A stretch of 64,000 bases of DNA from Nemopilema nomurai (Eukaryota > Cnidaria > Scyphozoa > Rhizostomeae > Rhizostomatidae). Both the position numbers and the translations under genes were made by a program. Location of the stretch: assembly GCA_003864495.1 (NCBI GenBank), contig ML133487.1, positions 682,001 to 746,000 on the forward strand. The letters run 5' to 3'. This document shows positions 54,001-64,000 of this stretch, one piece after another; the stretch's first letter is position 1, and every line of letters starts with the position of its first letter. The notes below the pieces were generated by a model. That model searched no databases, had not been told where the DNA came from, and worked only from the letters and a program-made list of their open reading frames with translations.

Positions 54001-57000
54001 CTTTTTATTTGTAAACCAAGCTCAGCCTACGTGTCTGTCTTCAGCTTGTGGACATAGAGTCGAAGAGGCGACCCTGAATCACACAACCCTGTTGTACATT
54101 CGCATCGAGGTCAATCGTTTTCAAAAAGAGGCTGTTCTCGTTGAACATTTCCAAGCCTTATCTCGGAATGATCGACGAAAGTGTGACATGGATGTACAAA
54201 GAAAAACATCGGTTAAACGCCATTCTTTGCAAATTTTCTCATTTGTCAATTAAAAACTGAGGCCATACGTCTTTCATACACTTAACAACATGAATATTAA
54301 TGTAATATCACCCATATCTGCATTCGGCATCCTTTTAGATGTTGTCCACAATAGATAAAGTTAGTCTTGGCGGTTAATGAAAGCGTCAGACTCGTAGAAA
54401 CAAGAGCTCGAGCGCTCCTGGGTCATACACTCACGGGCGCTCCTTGAGAAAAGAGAACAGAGAAAAAGAAACGCAGCGAAATTGGGAAAAATAATGGAAA
54501 AGTTCTTAGCGCACCAATTTCTAATTTGAATCCGCAACAATGCTGGGATTAGAGATCAATTGCACTGCAGCAGGAAAATAGGCCCATTATTCAATCAGAA
54601 TTTCTCCAAAGGATAAAATGACTGGGTCAATTTATTATTAATGGTATAACAACAATTTTGGCGGATTATATAGAGCACTTTATAGTGACTGTTTGTTTTG
54701 TTTATCGGGGCTTTGGCGTCTTAAGTCAAAAGTGTCACGAGAAAGTAGGTTATGAGCAATATGCACTATGGTTTTCCGTCTCTTGTTCCGGGATGCCTTT
54801 TGCAGAAAGATCAGTAATGATAGCATACAAGCATCATACAGTTAGGCAATTTATAATATTAAGCAGTTTATCAGTAGCTACATTTTGAGAGAAGTTGCAA
54901 CCAATCAAAGCAACATTGAGGTGCATTTTTCAAAAAAGAAATCGTGCATTTTGTTCACGATGACTAGTAAAGTCAAAATGCACTTATTAAATAGAGAAGT
55001 ATTGATATGGATCTAGCGAGCAGCAAAAGGTAATTCCACAAAAAAGACTTTTTCAGATAGGTAGTAAAATTGAAATGCATTTTTATAAAAAGAGTTACGG
55101 ACAGAAGTTTAGCAGAAGTAGCAAAAAGTAGCCTGTGTGCAGACTTTAATTAGACAGTTCGGTAGTATATTAGTATAAGATGAAATAATTCAACATCAGC
55201 AATTTTTTCTCTAGAGTTTTCTGTTAATTTTAAGATTTTAAGATCCCTGCATCATTCAGACATATTATTTGAATATGCTTATCTATGGAGCCCTTGGAAA
55301 ATGAAAGTGATGCTGAAAGTACATTTTATAAGAAAAGGAATAAAATTTTATTTGAAAGTTAAGCTATGTGCATCCTGTCTTCCTTATCATGAAAAGCCAC
55401 TAGTCACATCGATACATCAAACGCTGAAAAGACAGATTGCAATCTGTTGCGATTCCCGCCCAGGAGACAAACATGCCACGTGAGTTCGAGGCCAGGTGTT
55501 GCCCTCTGCTCTGCAGACAACACATCTGCTGCGAGGCTGCTTGTCGCCAGCAAACAGATTACTGCAGCTACTCCTATTAAGTGCGCTAACGATGTGTGTG
55601 ATTTGCTAACAAAATCCTACGAAAATATTATGCATGCGATGGGATATTATGAAAATCATAAAGCAATCCGATGTGATCAAAATCAGTAGCAAATGTTGTC
55701 TGTCATCATTCATTGGCGGCATCTATTAGCAAATGAGATCGGTTAAAAAGCCTCTTAGGGCTGCACGAGTGATTGGCCTTGCACGCAACTGCAGCTATAC
55801 TTATTGCAAATATCAGTGATTTTGGTTTGCCTCCTAAGAGAATACCTTGAAAACATTCGCCCAGTGCTCTTAAACGAATATTAATACCAAGTACTTCGGT
55901 ACGATGATCTTGTGTGGTTTGAATTTTGCCACATGTTGTTGGTAAGCTGCAAAGAAGCGCATTCTTGACCCATATTTTCTTATCAATCATGGTCGCAAAA
56001 GTTGATGTGAACCAGATCAGCACACATGGGGAGTTTGCTGTAAATGCAAACCATAAAAGTATTTTGTGAATAAAATTTTGCATTCGATATAAGTTGCTAC
56101 AGTCAGCGTACTACGTGCTTAGTGGACGTGGACAAGCTCATCATTCTTTGCAGTTACCAGTTTCCAGTTGTCAATAGACTGCAAGATAGAGCTCTCAAGT
56201 GTGACGTCACAAAAAGCTATTTTTAGAATTTTCGAATTTTGACCACATGGCATAAAAGAGCACCATTAAATGCTCCCTTATACCCAAAATCAGATAAATA
56301 TGTCAAAAATTCGATGAGCTATGGCCAATAGAGAATTTTGAAGTTTGCCAACGGATTACTGTTATTTTGGCTCAGTTAATAAAGTTTTGGACTGAAACCA
56401 AATTACCTAGGTTTGATGGGGCCATGCTCATCGGGTTAAATTTCAGCCAATTCATAATACCTTGAACTGAGTTTGCAGATCTTTGTAGGTATTTCTTATT
56501 GCTCTGCCAGGCTATTGGAACAAATTTTTAAAATTCTGAAGAAAGATTCTTGTGAAGTCATTACCTGACAACTCTTTTAAGAGAGCCGGTAAAAATTGAC
56601 GAGAAGAGTGCCCGAAAATGTTCTGTCAGATATTTTAAGATACAGAGGTCTTCAGCCATGTACCGTTAACTGTTAACGATTTTAGAGGAAATGAAATCTC
56701 CGTGAGTAAGCGGAAAGCGGTCAGGTAAGCTTATTGGATCTGCAATATTGGAAAAAAGACTTTCTTGGTCCTTGAGGATGTGTGCAGACAGTAACTGAAT
56801 ACAGGAAAGGCTAATCAGTAAGTACTATTGCAGAAGTGGTATTAACCTACTGATCACTGCAAACGATGCAAGACTTACCTCAGAATTTCGAACCACATGC
56901 AGTGTTTACATACCTACAAACCGCCCAGATTTCACCGCGACAATCAATAATGTTAATTATGTCCGGAATACCAGAGATTGTCCGGATTACTCTATTTGCC

Positions 57001-60000
57001 AGACCCTATCTGAAGGAATCTCTTCAGCTATAAGGTATAAGCTAGAACTTACAGAAACGACACCAGGAAACCAATCATTACCAACGCTGAAAAACTGCAT
57101 TTAGGCTACTCGCGTCGGAAGAATTGCACCAAAAAGGTCAACTCTGTTGCTGATCCCGAACCTTCTTAAAATCAGTCTGCAAGGTTAATGTGCAGTCTTT
57201 ATTATTTAATGGACAAAATAGGCACTTAAGTAAGGGCAAATTTTAGAATTACAAGAAACAGGAATAGGGAGACTCTTTCTAATACCTTTCTAAGACCTTT
57301 CGGATAAAGCAATCGAAGAGAAGGTTGTTCTCGAAATGACCAACTTTTCTTTTTAACGACCTCAGCTGTCCATGGCGGAACATTTTGGTTCAGAGGACCA
57401 CACTATTTAGCAATGGACCGGAAATCGGCAATTCAAATAGCATGTCATAAATGGAACTATTGGACAAAGTTCTATGGGCATAGCAAACATAGGACATAGC
57501 AGATTCAAGGTAAAGCTCTGAGGTAGTCGAACATTTATCTATGCATTTCCTGTGAGAATCGCAAGGAATTAGTCTTTTTATCACGATAAATTCTTGAATG
57601 ACCATAGTTTTTGTCTGTGGGCTATATTCAGCCTTCTCTTTATTTTGCTTTGAATATTAAAAACCCTTTTACCTCTTCAAATATGAAAACAATTTGTGAG
57701 AAACGACCAATCAAATGAATGAAATCGAAGACTCCAAACAACCAAAGTCAGAAGAGAATTTTAACCGGAGGTCCAACTGACAGGACACATGTGATGTCCC
57801 AATTTTGAATGTTTGCTTTTACGCGGATTCAACAAACTAGTTTGTGTTGAGCCTTGGCTTTACATCGCGATAAAAATGGCATGTTTTATCTTGAAAGATA
57901 TATCTTAATCTGGGCCTAACCACCTTCGCTTAGCTTCAAACATGGCCTCGTCGTCTGTGGCATTAAAGGATATCGCAGACAACCGGTGCGGTAGATTTGC
58001 AGGCTGCCCGCCTCCGTTTGACCCGGTTCGAAGCAGTCACGGCAAACGCCTCGCAGTCGGGTTGCTCCCAAACGCCCGCAGGCCAAAATGGCGACCGATT
58101 TTGCACTTGTGTAGATAGGCTCAATGAAGGAAAAGCATAGAAGCCATGGCGACCATGAAGATCAAGGTGATTTGCTTGGTCCCATGAAGCCATATCTAGC
58201 AAAGCTTTAGTTAAAGAATTATTTACAGGCATTCGACAAGTCCGACCAGTAAATCTGGGTGTCTTTTAGGATCTGGTTCATGTTTGAGGCTTATTTCACG
58301 TGTTTTCTCCCAATAAATATTTGAGCATAATGAGCTACATACATGTATGAGTTGAAGGCCTTCCTTTTGGGCGAAATAGTTTTTACTTCAGAACTATATG
58401 TGTTACTGTTCAGAATACAACTGTACCTTTTAAGTAAAATCTTTAAGTTAATATCATGTGTATAGAGAGTAGCGATTAACTTAGTTTAGGGTCAGGCGTG
58501 TCACATGCATTTGCAGACATAAGTTATTTAGAAATGTGCAGAAACCTTATTCACCTGTACTCTGCATTACATCAATGCTCTGCCATCTAATGCCAGTCCT
58601 GATTCAGTCCTGTTCTATCGGTTTTAATGCTTCAATTCTTTGTGACGGTCAAGTTCCTGACTGTCAAGTTTCATCGCTGTGAAAGCCATAGGAAGACGAA
58701 AGCAACTGGACTAAACGCCTCTGCACAAACAGATTTTTCAAAAACAAGTTCCAGCGATTTTCTGCATTTTCAAGTCCCTAAGGGACGTTTCTACTTTGAG
58801 AGTTTATGGAGACCACAGAAAATCTGCAATCGTCGAAAGTGGAGCGTACAAATCGATTCCCAAGGGCAGTAATGTTTCTTCCCCTTTGAGACAAACAATG
58901 AAACAACAATAGGCTTTTATAGGAATCGAAAGGCACTTCACAAACAGTTAATATTATATCCAGTCTTGTAGAATGTAAGTTTGTCTTGGTTTAGAACTGA
59001 TATATTATTGATCAGACATAAAAAAGAAAGATATAATTGGAAGAACATCAGTTTTCACGCTGCATTTTATGAAGTACATTATGGAAGAAGTATCATAAGC
59101 TAGCAGTGTAATTTGCATTTTGTGTTCATAGATGAGAAGCAGGTGCATACAAAAACACAAGCATCTTGATTATGAATTAACTCTCTAACTGTTAGGAGCA
59201 CACTTTATCTATTAAACATGGACGACGTTCGGTCGAGTAAATCCGAGTTTCAGGCCGATTAGAACCATCCAAATAACACCACGTGCAACTCACGTTCAGG
59301 TCAAATATTGTGCCTCTACATGAAAATATAGAATCTCAAATCGAGGCCTTGGAGCATATTAAAGTCCAGGAAACGCTAAAATTCCTGTCACCCTGGTTGT
59401 AAGAGATTATCCCTTCATATTTCTTTCAAACCACCTGTATAAACACGGATATCTGAACCTGGCATATTCCTTGTCAAATCCACCCCGCATGTTCGACGAA
59501 AGTGAGAATTAATTGAATGTATCGGTCAAGGCGTGAACTGAAATCCTAGCTCTTCTAATAATAGTACATCCGAATAGATATTTATTTCGACCATGTGAAG
59601 ATCTTCGTTTATAGGACACGTCACTCGTGTGAAAATTGAGATGGCCACTCATGTTGAAGTACCCAGAAAGGTTTTCATGAAGCGACGAGAACTACAACTC
59701 TTGGTAATCACTATATATCCTCTATTCATTTGAAAGTCGAGATTATCTAAAAGTTTTACCTAAATATACATGCTAATATAGCGATACATGTTAAAACGAA
59801 CTAACATAATTAAAATGTTACTATGTGATAAAAATCTTAACTTTTGCTTTGCAAAATTAAGAGAATGGTACATAGAGTAATTTTTTCTCGCATGGGGCCC
59901 TGTGATGGATTGACGTGGGAAAGCTGAAATGGAGCAGAATCCAGGGCAGGTGTTAAAGTTTCACTCTAAGTTGCAAATATGCAGAAATGCATCAGGCAAA

Positions 60001-60755
60001 GAAGTATGAGAAGTAGGAAATAACCTAAGCAGCCGAGAGTATTGGGATTCCTAATAATGTTTTCTTACGGGAAGAGCCTACACTATTTGACATTTTCGCG
60101 ACGATAAATTTGTTAATTATTTGTCCTAAAATTGTTTAACCATAAAACGTTGCAAATAAATGAATTTTTAGAGTGTTTGGATATAGGATGTGCCCTTTTC
60201 TAATTGGGTTTATTAATTATTGTTGTCCATCTCATTCAAATATGGAGAGCATGAAATTGCCACTTTTTCTCCAAAAGTTGAGTTTTACTGACGGAATGGT
60301 AACCGTCCAACCGGGGTTAACATGTGCCTTTTATGAAAGAGAACGTAAAGAGGTCTGTGATGGAACAAAACTTACGTGAAAGAGTATTTTGGAAACTGAA
60401 TAAGAAAATCGTTTAAGGAAGGAGAAGGCTTAAAGCTGACGATTATAAAAACAGGAGCAGATAAAAATTTACAGCATTTAAGAACATAGAATATTTACCC
60501 AATGAAGGATCTTGCCTTACTACTCTGCAATCTGATAAAAAGGAAACTAGAAGGGCAAAGTAGAACAGCAGCGGTTTTGCACTAAATACACTGCTAAGAA
60601 TGGGAATAAGACATTGAAATATATGGCTACAGTAATATCTATACAAACGAACCAATAATCATCCTAGAAAATAAAAACATAATTGTACAAACACAAAGCA
60701 AGGAAAAAAGACAGGAACGAAATGGAGCAGTATGTACAAAATTGACGCCAACCAT
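48051..60755. other. Gene-poor interval between the Hox and POU genes
   Basis: About 12.7 kb without any frame that shows familiar homology. It contains the G-rich run at 49243-49297, a CpG-richer patch at about 57940-58160 with an AAAATGGCG motif at 58088, and a TGACGTCA at about 56201. Frames such as 55706-56083 (minus, 125 codons) have no recognisable motif and no flanking exon signals I trust. Confidence 0.5.
49243..49297 (+). repeat. G-quadruplex-prone run
   Basis: Six G-tracts of 4, 5, 4, 3, 5 and 5 bases lie within 55 bp, separated by loops of 1 to 9 bases. The rest of the neighbourhood is AT-rich, so the run stands out. Confidence 0.7.
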
Positions 60756-63011
60756 TTAGCTATGAGACAAAGTCCGTAGCTTTTTAGCAATGCTAACTTC
60801 CGTGTCGGCGGACTTGATCCGGGTTAGGTCCCTTGATTCATCTATGCTGTCGCTCATGATGACCACGGGTGGAGGAGAGCGAATTTGGTCACGTGACTGC
60901 GAGTGCAGCTCGTCGCTCAGCTGCTGTTCGTTTACCGTGTTTCCCATCTCGTTCGACATGGACCGCGATATCATCGAGGGGCTCACGACCGTCAGCTCGC
61001 TCGGTGGCCGCGTGTCCGTGTTCGAGAACTGTCCCGCCAACAGTGCGTCGGACTTGCGTGGAGATGAGGCGGCTGCTGAGGCCACGCGTTGGGCGTCGTC
61101 GTTTATGGCTACGGCGCTTACGGACGTCCCCTTCGAAGCAGAGAAAATGCAAGTTATAGTGAACTTTTTAAATGCGTCTAACATTAATACAACGTGCTTC
61201 TATGCTGAGAATCATTTCATACATGGAAAACATGCGCACACGTGACACGACCTGGGCAGAGTCGGGCCTACAACCGTTGCACGTCGACTACGCTGGTATG
61301 CATTCGAGACCACTGGGCTCATGACCTTAGTCAACGTCGAGTTCAAAGGTGCATAGAAAAAGTGTTTCGACTAGGAATGCATACCTGGTGGTACAAAACC
61401 TGTCTCGGTCCCAGCACTTGCACCGGCTGGACAGCTGGAACTGTGACAACACCTGAGATGGGCTGGTTCACGGCAGACACGGTCTGGACGAAGGGCACCT
61501 GCGACAGTACCAGCTGCTGGGACGTGCTCGACGTGATGAACTGCGGAATGATGTGCGCTCCTTGCAGAGAGTTGGGCGAAGAGACGATCGCCATGCCGTC
61601 TTGGCTCAGAATGAACGGCAGATTGGTGACGCTGCCGGTCGGTGGTGACGGCGAAAGGATGTGCTTCACCTGGCTCGATGGCACACTCAGCGTGCTCTGA
61701 AAATGGCCCTCGGCGGCCTCATTCGCCTGGCTATGCTTTCGCCTCGCCTCCAGCTCTCCGCGCAGTGAGTTGTCAGGCACGGGTTGGCCTTGTCGCTTCA
61801 GGTTTTGTTTACGGTTACAGAACCAGACCTTGACCGTATTCAGTTCAAATCCAAGCTCGTTTGCAATCAGTTGAGTTTCCTCCGGGGTGGGCTTTGGGTT
61901 CTTATTGAAATGATTGTTCAGGATTTCTTGGGCCTCTTGGCTGAAACAGGTTCGTCTGCGCCTCTTCTTTCCAAACTTCATGTTCTTCGATCCCTCGGCC
62001 TCCTTCTGTTGCAAGAAGAGTTCCAAAATGGGTCTCATTCGTTCGGCGGCCTTCATCCCCAGTTGTTTCCCTTCAAACCTACGAACGGTTAACATTAGGA
62101 GGTTGGATCAATATCACAAGACGTGTGTGAACTACCTGTGTATGGCTATTTGGCCACCCTGCTGCTCACAACACTGGTTTTCCTTCCAGGCCGGGTGGTT
62201 TTCTAAGGCGCTTATGACGTAACGCTTATAAGAGTTCTGCGGAAAGGTTACAGATGTAAACTGTAATAAAGAATCGGATTTGATATGGGATCATTAATTA
62301 CCCTTGAAGGCTATTCCCAAAAATGCGTCGAAAGAAACTAGTCTCCAATGCTCATATAGGAAGTTGTAGAGGTTAAGATACGACTTTACGAGAAAGGAAG
62401 TTGTAGAGGTTAAGATATGACTTTACGAGAAAGGAGACAAGGAGGTTACTGTGTTGAAACGAACTTTAGGTTCACAACACTGGTACCCATATCATTGCCT
62501 GATAACTTTTGTGAAAAATTCTCGGAAAAATTTGTTTCATGTCTGGATGAAAACACAAAGCAGGTTTTCAGAGCAAATTGCCTTAGGGCTCACTGAAAAT
62601 GCGATTTGAGCTAAAGATGCTTCGATGAAGATGCTTTAAGGAAAAACATTACCTTGATATGAAGGACTGGCTGTATGTTGGCCCGTTCATTTCCGAAAGT
62701 TCTCTGCCAATATCTTCTTGTGTGTAGCCTAAAGACATCCGTTTGGTTTTGAAATACTTGATGAAGTCTAGCATTTCATCGGACAGCCCGTGGTCGTCTT
62801 TGCTGGAGAAGGATCGACGGAGGTTGGGGGGCGGGTTTGGGATGGCCTGGGTGACCGTCGTCCCATCCGGGTTGAACTTCATTTGGAAGTAGAGGCTCTT
62901 CGACTGGCTGACAATCTGTCCCCCAACCACACCATTGCTTATCATCTGGTTGTTCCCAGTACCTTGAACACTTTGACTTTCAGCGGTGGTCTCTGATTCT
63001 TGGTTCTGGAA
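60756..63011 (-). CDS. POU-domain transcription factor, POU6-like, 3' part
   Basis: DNA-binding nuclear factor with a bipartite POU domain. Core exons 5' to 3': 62653-63011, 61385-62078 and 60756-61130, all in phase; upstream coding exons lie to the right. The first exon has a Q/S/T-rich leader, then the POU-specific domain from DEMLDFIKYFKTKRMSLGYT to GPTYSQSFISR. The domain continues in the next exon with FEGKQLGMKAAERMRPILE. A short basic linker (GKKRRRR) leads into the POU homeodomain, whose EAQEILNNHFNKN segment resembles human POU6 QALEILNAHFEKN, with helix 3 VKVWFCNRKQNLKR (Cys at position 50, as in POU proteins). The tail is rich in Q, S, V and P. The split R|F codon inside the POU-specific domain matches the POU6F2 exon junction as I recall it. 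POU6 assignment is likely, not certain. Reading through the donor at 61384 would give an alternative C-terminus ending at 61343. Confidence 0.85.
62136..62236 (-). other. Candidate alternative exon inside the POU-specific domain
   Basis: Between the two exons that split the POU-specific domain lies an open segment preceded by TTTCCGCAG and followed by a GTAGTT donor. It reads NSYKRYVISALENHPAWKEN and on to QIAIH, and its end (phase 2) joins perfectly to the FEGK exon. Its start is phase 0 with the best acceptor, which does not fit the preceding exon (phase 2). A second AG inside it would give a 75-nt exon, 62136-62210, that keeps the frame and adds 25 residues. Confidence 0.45.
62359..62432. 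repeat. 37-bp tandem duplication
   Basis: Two adjacent copies (62359-62395 and 62396-62432) differ at one base (GATACGAC versus GATATGAC). They lie in the POU gene intron, about 120 bp upstream (transcription sense) of the candidate alternative exon. Confidence 0.9.
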
Positions 63012-64000
63012 CTTAAAATAACAAAAAAATACAGTCCAAATGCAAAGAATAAGCCAGTTACAAGTCATATATTCAAATGAAGTTGGAACGGAAAGCAGGT
63101 AGTCTATAGAGAAGAACTAGAAAGGGGTCTTGTAACGAGAGTAAGGGTAAGGTGGGTTAGTGAATGCACTTTTGTCTCAATGTGTCAAAGTTTGGTCTAA
63201 TTGTGTCAATGGTACCCTACTCTAGCTTTGATCACATTTTTGAAGTTGGATATTTTCCTTTTCTATATTTGTCACTGAGAAAATTTTTTTAACAAAAAGA
63301 GAGCTCACACGAACAGCAGATTCACATGACCCTGTTGCCAAAATAATCTCTAAATACTCCCGATTTTTATTATAAGGCTAAGCTTAATCTTAAAGTGTAT
63401 TGAAGTGTTTTAGTGGATACCAATCAACAACCTTTTGTCATTTGTCAGGAAATTGTGAAAATTCATGAGAAAAATTTTGAAAAGAACTTGAGAATGAGAA
63501 AAATGTACAAAAAATACAGCAAAAATTAAATATGAAAAAAATAGGGAAAAAAGCAGTCACAAAAGCAGTTAAAGGGGTGGTTGGCTAAAAAACCGGTAAG
63601 GCTACAAGTGATTTTTGTAGCAAAAAGCACATGTCGCAAAAGTCGAAATCAAGATTATGAATTCAAGATGGCGGTGTTGATTGGCAGCGAACCACCAGCA
63701 GACGGCATTCGGCGACAACAAGAGACACAGCGACACAATTATTTCCCTGCGTCTTCAGGAAAGGACTTGAAAACTTGATAAGAGGGAGTGACGTAACAAG
63801 CTTAGCTGTCCGGCAATTGACGTTGTAGGTGTAAAAAAGGCTTGAATTAGTAAGGAAATCCAGGCGACTACTTTTAGGCTTAAAGAGCTTTCCAGCCACG
63901 CTGATCCTCTGTGCGTTTTAGTAGGCGGATAACTGCTTGGATAAAGGACTTTTTGGCAAAGATGTGTCAATTTGTTCTATTTTTGATCATATTCAATGCT
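63012..64000. other. POU gene intron (partial) with a TISU/YY1-like element
   Basis: No further POU exon is recognisable before the window ends. At 63668 a plus-strand ATG lies in TCAAGATGGCGGTG, a near-perfect TISU element (YY1 site CCGCCATCTTG on the minus strand), opening a 36-codon frame that ends at 63778. It may mark an internal or antisense start site. Confidence 0.4.

Noticed and set aside
55706..56083. Minus-strand 125-codon frame, with a neighbouring 80-codon plus-strand frame at 55447-55689
   Set aside because: No recognisable domain, no clear splice or start context, and no repeat ends; kept only as a note.
61242..61700. Plus-strand 152-codon open frame, and similar plus-strand frames at 60790-61245 and 61784-62092
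   Set aside because: These are shadows of the POU gene exons on the minus strand, which have clear POU and homeodomain homology; the opposite frames show none.

Overview
The window is AT-rich eukaryotic nuclear DNA from an animal. Genes are split into many short exons (mostly 40-200 bp) with GT/AG introns, and almost every reading frame is broken by introns. A Hox-type homeobox gene with a hexapeptide, a POU6-like gene with intact POU and homeo domains, and carnitine acyltransferase and peroxisomal reductase genes mark it as metazoan. The homeodomain resembles the non-anterior Hox2/Hox3-like genes of cnidarians, so a cnidarian is my best guess. This is inference; no marker in the window settles the phylum. 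I found no bacterial, CRISPR, rRNA or convincing tRNA feature.

Layout from left to right. (1) Positions <1-13118, minus strand: POLR1B, the second-largest subunit of RNA polymerase I. About 29 exons can be read, and the C-terminal quarter lies off the left edge. (2) 13119-13595: a short gap with an ATGGCG start element at each end, a likely bidirectional promoter. (3) About 13.6-24.8 kb, plus strand: CROT, peroxisomal carnitine O-octanoyltransferase, 18 exons, ending in a PTS1-like HKL. (4) 27.05-29.74 kb, minus strand: PECR, peroxisomal trans-2-enoyl-CoA reductase, six exons, tail-to-tail with CROT. (5) 29.7-36.0 kb: gene-poor, with a small inverted-repeat transposon and short tandem repeats. 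(6) 36.0-46.9 kb, minus strand: a two-exon Hox gene with a 10-kb intron, hexapeptide in exon 1 and homeodomain in exon 2. (7) 46.9-60.7 kb: no recognisable gene, one GC-richer stretch upstream of Hox and one G-quadruplex-prone run. (8) 60.75 kb to beyond 63.0 kb, minus strand: the 3' part of a POU6-like gene. The rest lies off the right edge.

Two functional themes appear. CROT and PECR both act on peroxisomal fatty acyl-CoA (export of shortened acyl groups as carnitine esters, and enoyl-CoA reduction) and sit next to each other. The Hox and POU genes are two developmental transcription factors on the same strand, separated by about 14 kb of apparently non-coding DNA. The most interesting single item is a candidate extra exon in the POU gene. 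It lies in the intron that interrupts the POU-specific recognition helix, the same place where vertebrate POU6F2 is known to carry an alternatively spliced insert.
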